64,000 nucleotides of DNA, taken from Mycobacterium gallinarum (GTDB lineage: Bacteria; Actinomycetota; Actinomycetes; Mycobacteriales; Mycobacteriaceae). A program made the translations under genes and the position numbers. Location of the stretch: assembly GCF_010726765.1 (NCBI RefSeq), contig NZ_AP022601.1:2294001-2358000 (forward strand), given 5' to 3'. Positions 27,679 to 35,888 of this stretch are shown here, one piece after another. The notes under the pieces are model-generated. The model saw only the letters and a list, made by a program, of their open reading frames with translations, was not told the origin of the DNA and ran no database searches. Positions within the stretch are counted from its first letter, which is position 1; each line of letters opens with the position of its first letter.

Positions 27679-28676
27679 CGCTCGACCCGGATGCCGCCGC
27701 GCGTGTCGCGTCGTTTGGTCCGATCCCGCCGATGCGAGAGCGCGGCCTGGCGGCGGTGCGACACGCGATCGAGTCCGCACCGCATCCCGACGACATGCCT
27801 GTCATGGCGAACGTCGACGACTGCGCGATCCCCGGGCCCGCCGGCCGAATTCCCGTTCGGATCTACCGCCCCACGGACACGACGGACGCGCCCGTGCTGG
27901 TCTACTTCCACGGCGGCGGCATGGTGATGGGGTCCAACCATTCATTCGAGCCACTGGCGAGAACCCTTGCCGCCCAGTCCAACGCCACCGTGATGTCGGT
28001 CGACTACCGGCTGGCTCCAGAGTTCGCCGCGCCCGCTCAGTTCGACGACGCATACGCGGCCACCGAGTGGGTTGCGGAGCACGCACAGCGCATAGACGTC
28101 GACGTCACACGACTGGCGGTCGTCGGAGACAGTGCCGGTGGCTCACTCGCTGCGGCGGTGGCGCTCGCGGCCCGCGATCGCGGCGGTCCCACGATCGCGT
28201 GCCAGGTGCTGCTCTACCCGGGCCTCGACCGCGACATGACGGTGGAATCGATGGTCGGACTTCCCGATGCGCCGATGCTCAGCCACGACGACATCGTCTA
28301 CATGCATGAGCTGGCCGACGCAGGCAGCGGCGCGCCGCACGACCAGTACCGGGTGCCGGCCCATGCGGCCGACTTGAGCGCACTGCCGCCCGCCATAGTC
28401 GTTACCGCAGAATGCGATCCGATCCGCGACTGGGGCGAGCGCTACGCGTCACGGCTGCGCGACGCCGGCGTGCAAACCACACTCGCGCGCTATCCCGGCG
28501 CCTATCACGGGTTCTTGATGCGGTCGGACGCCACCGCTCGCGGACGGCTGGCGATCGCTGAGGTGGGCGCCCTGCTGCGGGCGAAGTTCGACAACCCGGT
28601 GAACTTCCCGATCACCGGACACCCTGGTCCGCCCGCAGAGCGGTGCAGCCCACAATCGAGCGAACAAAGTCAGTAA
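27675..28676 (+). CDS. Hormone-sensitive-lipase family esterase (2)
   Basis: 333 aa alpha/beta hydrolase with HGGG (YFHGGGMVMG), GDSAGGSLAA nucleophile elbow, acid in AECDPIRDWG and His in GAYHGFL. It is a paralogue of the esterase at 18769: both begin MTLDP, share the YRLAPE motif and have the same domain order. Probably opens an ester or lactone produced in the pathway. ATG overlaps the SDR stop by 4 bases. The C-terminus carries an extra polar tail (PPAERCSPQSSEQSQ) beyond the fold. Confidence 0.92.
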   Translation: MTLDPDAAARVASFGPIPPMRERGLAAVRHAIESAPHPDDMPVMANVDDCAIPGPAGRIPVRIYRPTDTTDAPVLVYFHGGGMVMGSNHSFEPLARTLAAQSNATVMSVDYRLAPEFAAPAQFDDAYAATEWVAEHAQRIDVDVTRLAVVGDSAGGSLAAAVALAARDRGGPTIACQVLLYPGLDRDMTVESMVGLPDAPMLSHDDIVYMHELADAGSGAPHDQYRVPAHAADLSALPPAIVVTAECDPIRDWGERYASRLRDAGVQTTLARYPGAYHGFLMRSDATARGRLAIAEVGALLRAKFDNPVNFPITGHPGPPAERCSPQSSEQSQ

Positions 28677-28688
28677 GGAGACCATGAC

Positions 28689-29765
28689 ATGCTCACGGAC
28701 GAGCGGCGAATGGAGCTTTCCGATGTGCTGCGTCCCGCCGCGCCGCCACGGGAGATCGACAATGTCTACACGGCCGACCAGAAGGAGCGACTACTCGACG
28801 TCGTCCGCACGCAGGGGCCATGGAAGCTGATCATTGCCCAGCACTTCGCCTCCGCAGAAGAGTTGATGGCGACGATGAGCGGCGCATTCCCCGAGGGTTT
28901 CGAACCGTCGCTCGACTTGTTCCTGACACCGACCTTTCGCGGCTACCTCGCCAACTACGGCACGGTCCTCTATCCCGAACTGCACGACTGCTTCTACAAC
29001 CAGCGATTCGTCGAACTTGCAAAGAGCTACTGGAACGCCGACTACGCCAAGCCCGAGTTGATGCTGTTCAACATCAACGGCCCGTGCGCCAACCGCGACC
29101 CCGGCCACCTTGACTCCCCGAGCTTTCGCGGCGTCCGTCACGAGAATGCGCCGACATGGCTGTGCAGTGTGATGGGCAAGTCCGGCCTGTTCCAGGACTA
29201 CCTGATCAAGATGGCTCAGGTGATCACGTGGTTCTCGCTCGACGAAGGAAGCGGCTTCACCTACTGGCCTGACGGCCCACTGAAGGCACCGCAGCGACTG
29301 CTGCCTCCGGTGTTCAACCGGGGTGTGGTGGTCCAGAACGAGATGATGGTGCACCGCGGCGAGGCGAATGGTCCCCTCGAACAGCAGACTCCGGCCGGGC
29401 TCGCCTTCGACACGCTGTTCACCGGCGACCCGAGCGATCGCGACCACTGGCTGCTCAAGAACGGCGAGGACGTGATCGCCCGGCACCACACCGACGATCT
29501 GCGCTTCCTGGTGCACTGGTCGGCCGAAGTGTTCTCCGACTTCGACGAACTGAAGAAGAACATGGACGGCTCGGACGATCTCACCGCCGACAAGGCCATC
29601 GACATGATGGTCGACGATCTCAGTCGCAAAGGCATCAGACTCGATGTGCCGAGCGAGCCGCTGCACGATCCGGAATTCATCGGCGCGCTCAACGCGGCCT
29701 ACGACCTCGGCGGCCCGGCGGTATACCCGGATGAGGCACCGATCAGCGCCTTCCAGCTGACCTGA
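28689..29765 (+). CDS. Unrecognised protein, candidate Fe(II)/2-oxoglutarate-type oxygenase
   Basis: 358 aa; I do not recognise a named family. An HxD element (His140-Leu-Asp142 in DPGHLDSPSF) and a later His222 in MMVHRGEANG have the order and spacing of the metal-binding triad of cupin-fold oxygenases of the phytanoyl-CoA dioxygenase kind. Between them VITWFSLDEGSGFTYWPDG resembles the strand that in that family reads W.xLD...G...PG. No clear distal 2-oxoglutarate Arg can be fixed. Start ATG 28689 lies after aaggagacc (28675-28683). It is embedded in the acyl-CoA dehydrogenase operon, 12 bases after the esterase, so a hydroxylation role in the pathway is plausible but unproven. Confidence 0.72.
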   Translation: MLTDERRMELSDVLRPAAPPREIDNVYTADQKERLLDVVRTQGPWKLIIAQHFASAEELMATMSGAFPEGFEPSLDLFLTPTFRGYLANYGTVLYPELHDCFYNQRFVELAKSYWNADYAKPELMLFNINGPCANRDPGHLDSPSFRGVRHENAPTWLCSVMGKSGLFQDYLIKMAQVITWFSLDEGSGFTYWPDGPLKAPQRLLPPVFNRGVVVQNEMMVHRGEANGPLEQQTPAGLAFDTLFTGDPSDRDHWLLKNGEDVIARHHTDDLRFLVHWSAEVFSDFDELKKNMDGSDDLTADKAIDMMVDDLSRKGIRLDVPSEPLHDPEFIGALNAAYDLGGPAVYPDEAPISAFQLT

Positions 29766-29777
29766 GGATTGCGGGCG

Positions 29778-30209
29778 ATGGAATGCGAGTGCGTCGAGCG
29801 CCAAGCGATCATCGATGTTCTCAACAGATACGCGACGTGTCTGGACACGCGAGACTGGTTGGGCCTGAATGACGTATTTCACCCGGAAGCGGTAGGAAAC
29901 TACGCTGCCACGCTCACTGGGCGAGCGGCCATCGTCGAATCGATCCGCAGTTTTCTCGACGGCTGCGGGCCGTCGCAGCATCTTCTCGGCAACTATCAGA
30001 TTGCGATCGACGGCGATGAGGCGCGCTCGGTGACCAAGGCGCGGGTGTTACACGTCGGGGCCGGGGACCGCGCGCAGCTGACCCCGTATGAAGCGATCGG
30101 CGTCTACCGGGATCGACATCTGCGTACAGCCGACGGATGGCGAATCATCCACCGTCACTTCGATGTCCAGATCGCCATGGGCGATATCAACGTCCTGCGG
30201 CCGGCTTGA
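29778..30209 (+). CDS. SnoaL-like (NTF2 fold) protein
   Basis: 143 aa. Starts ECVERQAIIDVLNRYATCLD and continues DWLGLNDVFHPEAVGNY, followed by strands ending GWRIIHRHFDVQIAMGD: the common SnoaL-4 pattern with a DTRDW-like segment in helix 2. Family members include ring-hydroxylating dioxygenase small-subunit relatives, isomerases and dehydratases. ATG 29778 is 12 bases after the preceding stop. It is immediately followed by an SDR with a strong ribosome-binding site. Confidence 0.85.
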   Translation: MECECVERQAIIDVLNRYATCLDTRDWLGLNDVFHPEAVGNYAATLTGRAAIVESIRSFLDGCGPSQHLLGNYQIAIDGDEARSVTKARVLHVGAGDRAQLTPYEAIGVYRDRHLRTADGWRIIHRHFDVQIAMGDINVLRPA

Positions 30210-30220
30210 AAGGAGCGATC

Positions 30221-31003
30221 ATGCAGAGGTTCGATGACCGCCGGATCGTCATCACCGGTGCCGGCTCGGGTATCGGGCAGGCCACCGTCGCCCGTCTCCT
30301 CGAGGAGGGCGGCACAGTCGTCGCGATCGACGTCGCCGCCGAAGGGCTCGCGAGGACAACGGCTGCTGCCGAGGACGCGGGCACGGCGAAGCGATTGACG
30401 ACCGCCGTCCTGGACATCTCCGACGAGGTTGCGGTTGGCAGCGAGGTCGCTGCCGCTGTCAACACCCTCGACGGGCTGGATGTGCTCGTCAATGCCGCGG
30501 CCATTCAGCTCTGTGCCCACACCCACGAACACACGCTGCACGACTGGAACACCACACTGGCGATCAACCTGACGGGCACGTTCCTGATGACGCGCGCTTC
30601 GCTTCCCGCGCTCATCGACTCCGGTCGCGGCGTGGTGGTCAACTTCACCTCCACCGCAGCCACTTTCGCGCATCCATACATGGCCGCGTACGCCGCGAGC
30701 AAGGGCGGCGTGCTGGCATTCACCCACGCACTGGCGCTGGAATACTCGAAACAGGGGCTTCGAGCGGTCAACATCCAGCCGGGTGGGGTGTCGACGGCGT
30801 TGGCCAACAGCACCCTCGACAAGATGCCCGAGGGATACGACTTGGCACTGTGGGCCAAGCAGACTCCGCTGCTGCACGGCAAGGAGAACGAAATCCTCGG
30901 CGACCCCAGCGCCGTCGCGGCCGTGATCGCGATGGTCGCCTCCGACGACGGAGCGTTCATCACCGGCACCGAGATCCGCGTCGACGGCGGCGCGCACGCC
31001 TGA
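30221..31003 (+). CDS. Short-chain dehydrogenase/reductase (5)
   Basis: 260 aa. TGAGSGIGQ cofactor motif, VNAAAIQ, FTSTAATFAHPYMAAYAASKGG (Ser, Tyr, Lys), and the usual end FITGTEIRVDGGAHA. ATG 30221 follows aaaggagcgatc. It is a close paralogue of the SDR at 36466: both carry GTFLMTR, FAHPYM.AYAASKGG and GTE.RVDGG. Last gene of the plus-strand operon starting at 23573; the next gene is on the other strand. Confidence 0.92.
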   Translation: MQRFDDRRIVITGAGSGIGQATVARLLEEGGTVVAIDVAAEGLARTTAAAEDAGTAKRLTTAVLDISDEVAVGSEVAAAVNTLDGLDVLVNAAAIQLCAHTHEHTLHDWNTTLAINLTGTFLMTRASLPALIDSGRGVVVNFTSTAATFAHPYMAAYAASKGGVLAFTHALALEYSKQGLRAVNIQPGGVSTALANSTLDKMPEGYDLALWAKQTPLLHGKENEILGDPSAVAAVIAMVASDDGAFITGTEIRVDGGAHA

Positions 31004-31006
31004 CGC

Positions 31007-31819
31007 TCAGCGCACCACCACCGAGCTGGGCTCGCGCGGTGCGCCCATCATGTCGCGGTGCGAGGGCGGCTGCCTGCCGTCCTCGTCGATGATGCCGTAG
31101 CGCTGCGCCATCTCGGCGCCGATGACGGTGTGGCCGGACAGCTCGGCGAGATCGGGATCGCGATACAGCGCGTCGATCACATGGCCGGTGAACTCAGGGG
31201 TTTCGGCATGCTCCGCCGTCTTGGCCAGCGCGTCCGGATGTCCGGCGAACGCACTGCGGAAGCGCTCGGTGAGCAGAATGCCCATCCAGATCGACACCGT
31301 GGCCACACCGGTACCACGGAAGTCGACCGCCATGTCGGCGGCCATCTTGTCCACGCCCGCTTTCTGGGCGCCGTACGCCGGGCCGTGCATGTAGCACACC
31401 GATCCCGGCGACGACGTGAACGCGATCAAAGCTCGGTCCCGCCGCACCAACAGCGGCGCGGCATACCAGGACGCCACATACGCCGACCGCAACCCGACGT
31501 CGAGCACGTCACCCAGCTCGAGTGGCTTCTCCCAGAACGGCTTTGGGCTGACCAGATCGTCGTGAATGGCCGCGGCGTTGTTCACCAACAGATCCAACCC
31601 GCCGTTTTCGTCGTCGACCCGCTTGAACAATGCGGCAACCGCATCGTCGTCGCGGTGGTCGACACTCACGGCGGTGCCGCCGTCGCCAGGATCAGTCACG
31701 GTCCTGCCGGTCAGATAGACCCGCCAACCGTCAGCTATCAGCGCGGAAGCGATGCCACGGCCGGCGCCGCGACTGGCACCGGTCACGACCGCCACCGGTG
31801 AATCGATGTGACCGCTCAC
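31007..31819 (-). CDS. Short-chain dehydrogenase/reductase (6)
   Basis: 270 aa. N-terminal TGASRGAGRGIASAL, NNAAAIHDD, catalytic FTSSPGS Ser and YGAQKAG Tyr/Lys. The region after the active site is divergent (SIWMGILLTERFRSA) and the C-terminus lacks the common GxxxxVDGG ending, so it is an atypical SDR. It lies 9 bases after the small cysteine gene on the KshA strand and may be part of that operon. Its end is 3 bases from the end of the convergent SDR. Confidence 0.87.
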   Translation of the reverse strand: MSGHIDSPVAVVTGASRGAGRGIASALIADGWRVYLTGRTVTDPGDGGTAVSVDHRDDDAVAALFKRVDDENGGLDLLVNNAAAIHDDLVSPKPFWEKPLELGDVLDVGLRSAYVASWYAAPLLVRRDRALIAFTSSPGSVCYMHGPAYGAQKAGVDKMAADMAVDFRGTGVATVSIWMGILLTERFRSAFAGHPDALAKTAEHAETPEFTGHVIDALYRDPDLAELSGHTVIGAEMAQRYGIIDEDGRQPPSHRDMMGAPREPSSVVVR

Positions 31820-31828
31820 GAGACGAGA

Positions 31829-32119
31829 TTACGGTGCGGCGCGCACCGTCTCATCGACTATGGGCAATCGGCGCGCGGCCACCGCGTCGTGGATCGATTC
31901 CGTCAGCTCGGAGCAGGACAAGAACAGCGTGGGCCGGCCAGGAGTATCCAGTAGCGCGGCATTACGCCGCTGCGGGCAGCGAGCCATCGCGTCGGCGTCC
32001 CACTGCACGCTCGTCTGCTCCCAACTGCTCTTGCGGGCCAGTACTTCCGCACCGCATGTCCGGCACGCCACGGGCACCATCGGCACGTCGGCGAGCCGGT
32101 TGTCGGCCCGAAGGGTCAC
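31829..32119 (-). CDS. Small cysteine-containing protein coupled to the KshA-like gene
   Basis: 96 aa, function not known to me. It carries CRTCGAEVLARKSSWEQTSV, then ARCPQRR and LSCSEL, giving a C-x2-C pair plus two further cysteines that could bind zinc or an iron-sulfur cluster. The spacing is not that of a standard plant-type or 3Fe-4S ferredoxin. GTG 32119 overlaps the KshA stop (GTGA), showing strict coupling; this is why I accept a short gene. Similar small proteins appear, as I recall, after Rieske oxygenase genes in other actinobacteria, sometimes labelled ferredoxin; that label is not supported by the motif here. Confidence 0.7.
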   Translation of the reverse strand: MTLRADNRLADVPMVPVACRTCGAEVLARKSSWEQTSVQWDADAMARCPQRRNAALLDTPGRPTLFLSCSELTESIHDAVAARRLPIVDETVRAAP

Positions 32120-33264
32120 CCTGTCGCGCCCGAACGCTCGGCGATGTTCGCCTCGACTTCCTGCTGCCAGGCTTCGCGTGGGCGCGTGACATCGATCTCG
32201 TACTCGAACCGGTTTACCATGTCGGGTTCTACGTCGGCGAGGTCGACGTAGAACTGCTCGTACCACCGGCGCAACTGGTACACCGGCCCGTCCTCCTCGC
32301 ACAGCAACGGGTTGTCGATGCGCACCTTGTTCTTCCAGATCTGCACGTCCTGCTCGAAGCCGACCTTGACCCAGTCGCCAAGCGCGATGGCGGCCTGCAT
32401 TGCCGCTTCCTCGGGCAAGTGAGCCGACTTCTTAACGATGATTCCGTACTGCAGCACAAAGGAATTGGCATCGATCGGGTAATGGCAGTTGATGAGAATC
32501 GTCTTCTGGTCGTCGTTCTCGAAGTGGTAGGTCAGGTCGTCGATCATGAACGAGGGGCCGTAGTACGACGCCACTGAGGTCGTGCCGAGCAGTCGTGGCT
32601 GGCCTTCCGGATCCGGTATGTCCCCGCGAGAGCCGCTGTTCATGTACTGCGTCGCGAGGTGTCCTTCAAAAATGTTCTTGAACTGCGTCGGCATCGAGCC
32701 GTGGATGTAGAAGAAGTGCGCCATGTCCACGACGTTGTCGATGATCTCGCGGCAGTTGGTGTGAACGACGGTGGTGTACCAATGCCAGTCGGTCCAGTCG
32801 TCGCTCGCCGCACCCTCGATCCGGGGTATGGCGACTTCCGGCGGCGGCGGGTTGCGCTCGGGGTCGTTCCAGACGAACAGCATGCCGTCCTGTTCCAGGG
32901 TGGTCCACGTCGCGGTGCGGGCCAGCCTCGGCGTCCGCTTGCTGTAGGGCACCTTCTTGCATCGGCCGTCGCCGCCCCATCGCCAGTCGTGAAACGGGCA
33001 GGCGATCTCGTCGCCCTTCACGGTGCCCTGACTCAGATCCCCGCCCATGTGACGGCAGTAGCCGTCGAGCACGTTGATCTTGCCGTCGCCGCTGCGGAAC
33101 ACCACCAGCTTCTGGCCGAACGCGCTCACCGAGTGTGGCTCGCCGTCGCCGAAGTCCCTGATCAGACCCAGGCAGTGCCATCCGCGGGCAAATCGGGTCG
33201 GCGCTGCTGCGGCTTCGATCTGCCGAATCTCGTCGGTTTCTGCGGTCCCTGGCTGCAACGTCAT
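32116..33264 (-). CDS. kshA: KshA-like Rieske oxygenase (3-ketosteroid 9-alpha-hydroxylase type)
   Basis: 382 aa. Rieske 2Fe-2S ligands Cys70-x-His72 and Cys89-x2-His92 (GYCRHMGG and CPFHDW), then the mononuclear iron site in IIDNVVDMAHFFYIH (Asp180, His183, His188). Long blocks identical or nearly so to KshA of M. tuberculosis: RYARGWHC-like RFARGWHCLG, GDLSQGTVKGDE, DWRWGGDGRCK, ILINCHYPI, IWKNKVRIDNPLL and VYQLRRWYEQFYVD. It should hydroxylate C9 of a 3-ketosteroid, which with delta-1 dehydrogenation opens ring B. ATG 33264; upstream frame lacks similarity. Divergent from a KstD-like gene. The matching KshB reductase is not in the window. Confidence 0.93.
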   Translation of the reverse strand: MTLQPGTAETDEIRQIEAAAAPTRFARGWHCLGLIRDFGDGEPHSVSAFGQKLVVFRSGDGKINVLDGYCRHMGGDLSQGTVKGDEIACPFHDWRWGGDGRCKKVPYSKRTPRLARTATWTTLEQDGMLFVWNDPERNPPPPEVAIPRIEGAASDDWTDWHWYTTVVHTNCREIIDNVVDMAHFFYIHGSMPTQFKNIFEGHLATQYMNSGSRGDIPDPEGQPRLLGTTSVASYYGPSFMIDDLTYHFENDDQKTILINCHYPIDANSFVLQYGIIVKKSAHLPEEAAMQAAIALGDWVKVGFEQDVQIWKNKVRIDNPLLCEEDGPVYQLRRWYEQFYVDLADVEPDMVNRFEYEIDVTRPREAWQQEVEANIAERSGATG

Positions 33265-33331
33265 GCCCTCGTTGTACGCCCGCGGCGCGGCTCGTGGCGC
33301 GAATCGTCCCGCTGGGAGGGAAGATCCTCCG

Positions 33332-33359
33332 CGACAGTGACCGCCCCGACCTACTGTCG
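33332..33359. promoter_or_regulatory. Inverted repeat in KshA/KstD divergent promoter
   Basis: CGACAGT (33332-33338) and ACTGTCG (33353-33359) form a perfect 7-base inverted repeat with a 14-base spacer, inside the 100-base region between the divergent KshA-like and KstD-like starts. A shared repressor site, perhaps for the nearby PadR protein, is plausible but inferred. Confidence 0.35.
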
Positions 33360-33364
33360 AAGCC

Positions 33365-35068
33365 GTGACGACTGCTGCGCCTACCACCGTTCCCGCCGGG
33401 ATGCCCCTGCGCGATACGTCCGTCGACCTGCTCGTGGTGGGATCGGGCACCGGCATGGCCGCCGCGCTGGCGGCCGCCGAGCACGGACTCAACGTGCTGA
33501 TCGTCGAGAAATCGCCATACGTCGGCGGTTCCACCGCGAGGTCCGGCGGGGCCCTGTGGATTCCCGCGAGCCCGGTGCTCGAGGAGAACGGAGCCGGGGA
33601 CACCGCGCAGAAGGCACGGACCTACCTGGACTCGGTCGTCGCCGGCACCGCTCCGCCGCAACGGTCAGCGGAGTTCGTCACCCACCTCGCGGCGACAGTC
33701 CAGATGCTGCGCCGCACCACGCCCATGCGGTTCACGTGGGCACGCGACTACTCCGACTACCACCCCGAGCAACCCGGGGGAAGTGCCGACGGGCGGACGT
33801 GTGAGTGCAGACCGTTCAACACCTCGCTTCTCGGCCGGTACCGCTCGTTGCTGCGCCCGGGGTTGATGGAGCCGACGATCCCGATGCCGACCACGAGTGC
33901 GGACTATCGCTGGATGAACCTGATGGTCCGGGTACCTCGAAAAGGCCTGCCGCTCATCGCCAAACGACTGGCTCAGGGCATCGGCGGCCTGATGCTCGGA
34001 CGACGGTACACCGCAGGCGGACAGGCGCTGGCCGCAGGCTTGTTCGCAGGCGTCCTGCGCGCGGGCATCGGTGTGTGGACGCAGACCACGCTGGTGCGGC
34101 TGATCACCGACGGCGACCGGGTCACCGGAGCCGTCGTCACCCACAACGGACGCGAGGTCACCATCCAAGCACGGCGCGGCGTCGTGTTGGCCGCGGGCGG
34201 CTTCGACCACAACATGGACATGCGGTGGAAGTTCCAGTCCGAATCACTCGGCGAGCACACCAGCCTGGGTGCCGAGACCAACACCGGTGATGCGATCCGC
34301 ATCGCTCAAGATGCTGGTGCCGCAATCGATCTGATGGATCAGGCGTGGTGGTTCCCTGCGGTGGCACCGGTGCCGGGGGGCGATCCGCTGGTCATGCTCG
34401 CCGAACGATCCCTGCCGGGCTCGCTGATCGTCGACCAGACGGGCCGGCGGTTCACCAATGAGTCGTCCGATTACATGTCGTTCGGCCAGTGCGTGCTCGA
34501 AAGGGAGCGTGCCGGTAACCCCGTCGAGTCCATGTGGATCGTTTTCGATCAGCAGTACCGCAACAGCTATGTCTTTGCCGCGGACCGCTTTCCGCGAATG
34601 AGTCTGCCGCAGTCGTGGTACGACGCGGGGATTGCCCACCGCTCCGACGATCTGGCCGAACTCGCGCGCATGATGAAGGTGCCCGAGGCGGAGTTCGTCG
34701 CCACCGTCGGCCGATTCAACGAGATGTCGCGCGCTGGACACGATTCCGACTTCGGTCGCGGACGCAGCGCGTATGACCGCTACTACGGCGACCCCACGAT
34801 CACTCCGAACCCGAATCTGCGCCCGCTCGACCACGGCCCGTTCTATGCGGTCAAGATGGCGCTCAGCGACCTCGGTACGTGCGGCGGCCTGCGCGCCGAC
34901 GAGCGCGCCCGGGTGCTGCGCGAAGACGGCACCGCCATCGCGGGGCTGTATGCGATCGGCAACACCGCCGCGAACGCGTTCGGCGCCACCTACCCCGGTG
35001 CGGGCGCGACGATCGCGCAGGGTCTGGTGTACGGATACATTGCCGCCCGCGACGCCGCCGCGACGTGA
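33365..35068 (+). CDS. KstD-like 3-ketosteroid delta-1-dehydrogenase family flavoprotein (2)
   Basis: 567 aa. FAD motif LLVVGSGTGMAAALAAAEHG and GGSTARSGGALWIP at the N-terminus; C-terminal FYAVKMALSDLGTCGGLRA (written in parts FYAVKM and LGTCGGLR) with the Tyr of the KstD active site, and NAFGATYPGAGATIAQGLVYG. Length and motifs are those of the KstD branch, which desaturates C1-C2 of 3-ketosteroids. GTG 33365 start. Divergent from kshA across 100 bases and meeting the PadR gene end to end (stops adjacent), an arrangement consistent with one regulated unit. Substrate preference cannot be read from sequence. Confidence 0.92.
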   Translation: MTTAAPTTVPAGMPLRDTSVDLLVVGSGTGMAAALAAAEHGLNVLIVEKSPYVGGSTARSGGALWIPASPVLEENGAGDTAQKARTYLDSVVAGTAPPQRSAEFVTHLAATVQMLRRTTPMRFTWARDYSDYHPEQPGGSADGRTCECRPFNTSLLGRYRSLLRPGLMEPTIPMPTTSADYRWMNLMVRVPRKGLPLIAKRLAQGIGGLMLGRRYTAGGQALAAGLFAGVLRAGIGVWTQTTLVRLITDGDRVTGAVVTHNGREVTIQARRGVVLAAGGFDHNMDMRWKFQSESLGEHTSLGAETNTGDAIRIAQDAGAAIDLMDQAWWFPAVAPVPGGDPLVMLAERSLPGSLIVDQTGRRFTNESSDYMSFGQCVLERERAGNPVESMWIVFDQQYRNSYVFAADRFPRMSLPQSWYDAGIAHRSDDLAELARMMKVPEAEFVATVGRFNEMSRAGHDSDFGRGRSAYDRYYGDPTITPNPNLRPLDHGPFYAVKMALSDLGTCGGLRADERARVLREDGTAIAGLYAIGNTAANAFGATYPGAGATIAQGLVYGYIAARDAAAT

Positions 35069-35770
35069 TCACGCGTGGTCTGATGTCGCCGCCGGGGCGG
35101 CTCCGTCGTCGGCCTCGGCTTTCTTCTCGATCTCGTACCAGTATTCCGGTGCAGGCCAAGGGACTTTCGTTCGTCCACCGTCACCGACACGCGGGAACTC
35201 GGCCTCGGCCTCGTCGAGCTCCTTGATCATCTTCAGGGTCAGCTCGCGCTCGTTGGCGTAGTACCGCTCGGCCCAGTTCAGCGCTACTCGCGCATAGGCC
35301 CATGTCGTGTCGGCTCCCGCCCATTTGGCGTCCTTGGCCGCGCTGCGATGCATCTCGTCGGCGTAAGCCAGGTGTTCTTGCAGGATCTCGCGCAGCCTGG
35401 CGGGGTTGGTGAGGTGCCCCAGCGTCACCCGCAGCAGAGGACTGTGCTTGAGCACCGGCGGATCGAGCGGAGCGTCGTTTGCCCACCGGGTCACCGCCTC
35501 CATGCCCTCTTCAGTGATCTTGTACAGCCTGCGACTGCGAGGGCTGCCGTCGCTATCGACACGCGATGTCACGAAGCCGAGTTGCTCGAGCTTCTTGAGT
35601 TCGGAGTAGATCTGGCTGTACGCAGGGCTTCCGTAAAAGAACCGCATACTCCAATCGATCCACTTCCGGATGTCATATCCCGACAGCTCGTACTCGTACG
35701 ACAGCATGCCCAATAGCGCCCAGCTGGTCGCCGCAAGGTTCGGCTTCCCCTGCTGGTCGCTGTCTTTCAC
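35069..35770 (-). CDS. PadR family transcriptional regulator
   Basis: 233 aa. N-terminal winged helix of the PadR type: LAATSWALLGMLSYE, LSGYDIRKWID, YSQIYSELKKLEQLGFV and RRLYKITEEGMEAV, followed by a helical C-terminal region (HLAYADEMHRSAAK) and a charged tail. PadR proteins are usually local repressors released by a small ligand. Its gene lies between the kstD-like gene (tail to tail, no gap) and the thioesterase (divergent), so it probably controls both sides. By memory, a PadR-type protein is reported to control the second steroid cluster of M. smegmatis. Confidence 0.93.
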   Translation of the reverse strand: MKDSDQQGKPNLAATSWALLGMLSYEYELSGYDIRKWIDWSMRFFYGSPAYSQIYSELKKLEQLGFVTSRVDSDGSPRSRRLYKITEEGMEAVTRWANDAPLDPPVLKHSPLLRVTLGHLTNPARLREILQEHLAYADEMHRSAAKDAKWAGADTTWAYARVALNWAERYYANERELTLKMIKELDEAEAEFPRVGDGGRTKVPWPAPEYWYEIEKKAEADDGAAPAATSDHA

Positions 35771-35787
35771 CAGCTCAGACTAACAAC

Positions 35788-35833
35788 CCAGGTCACACTC
35801 GAACGCGAACTGACCACTGGGCGGGAGACCTGG
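35788..35833. promoter_or_regulatory. Inverted repeat between PadR and thioesterase genes
   Basis: CCAGGTC (35788-35794) and GACCTGG (35827-35833) are perfectly complementary 7-base arms with 32 bases between them, in the 118-base divergent region. A further GACC-A-CTGG lies inside. Possible autoregulatory site for PadR; the wide spacer makes this weak. Confidence 0.25.
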
Positions 35834-35888
35834 TTGCGGTCGGACTCCTCAAGGCTGAAAGTTGCGTGCACCGCGACTTGGGAAGGCG

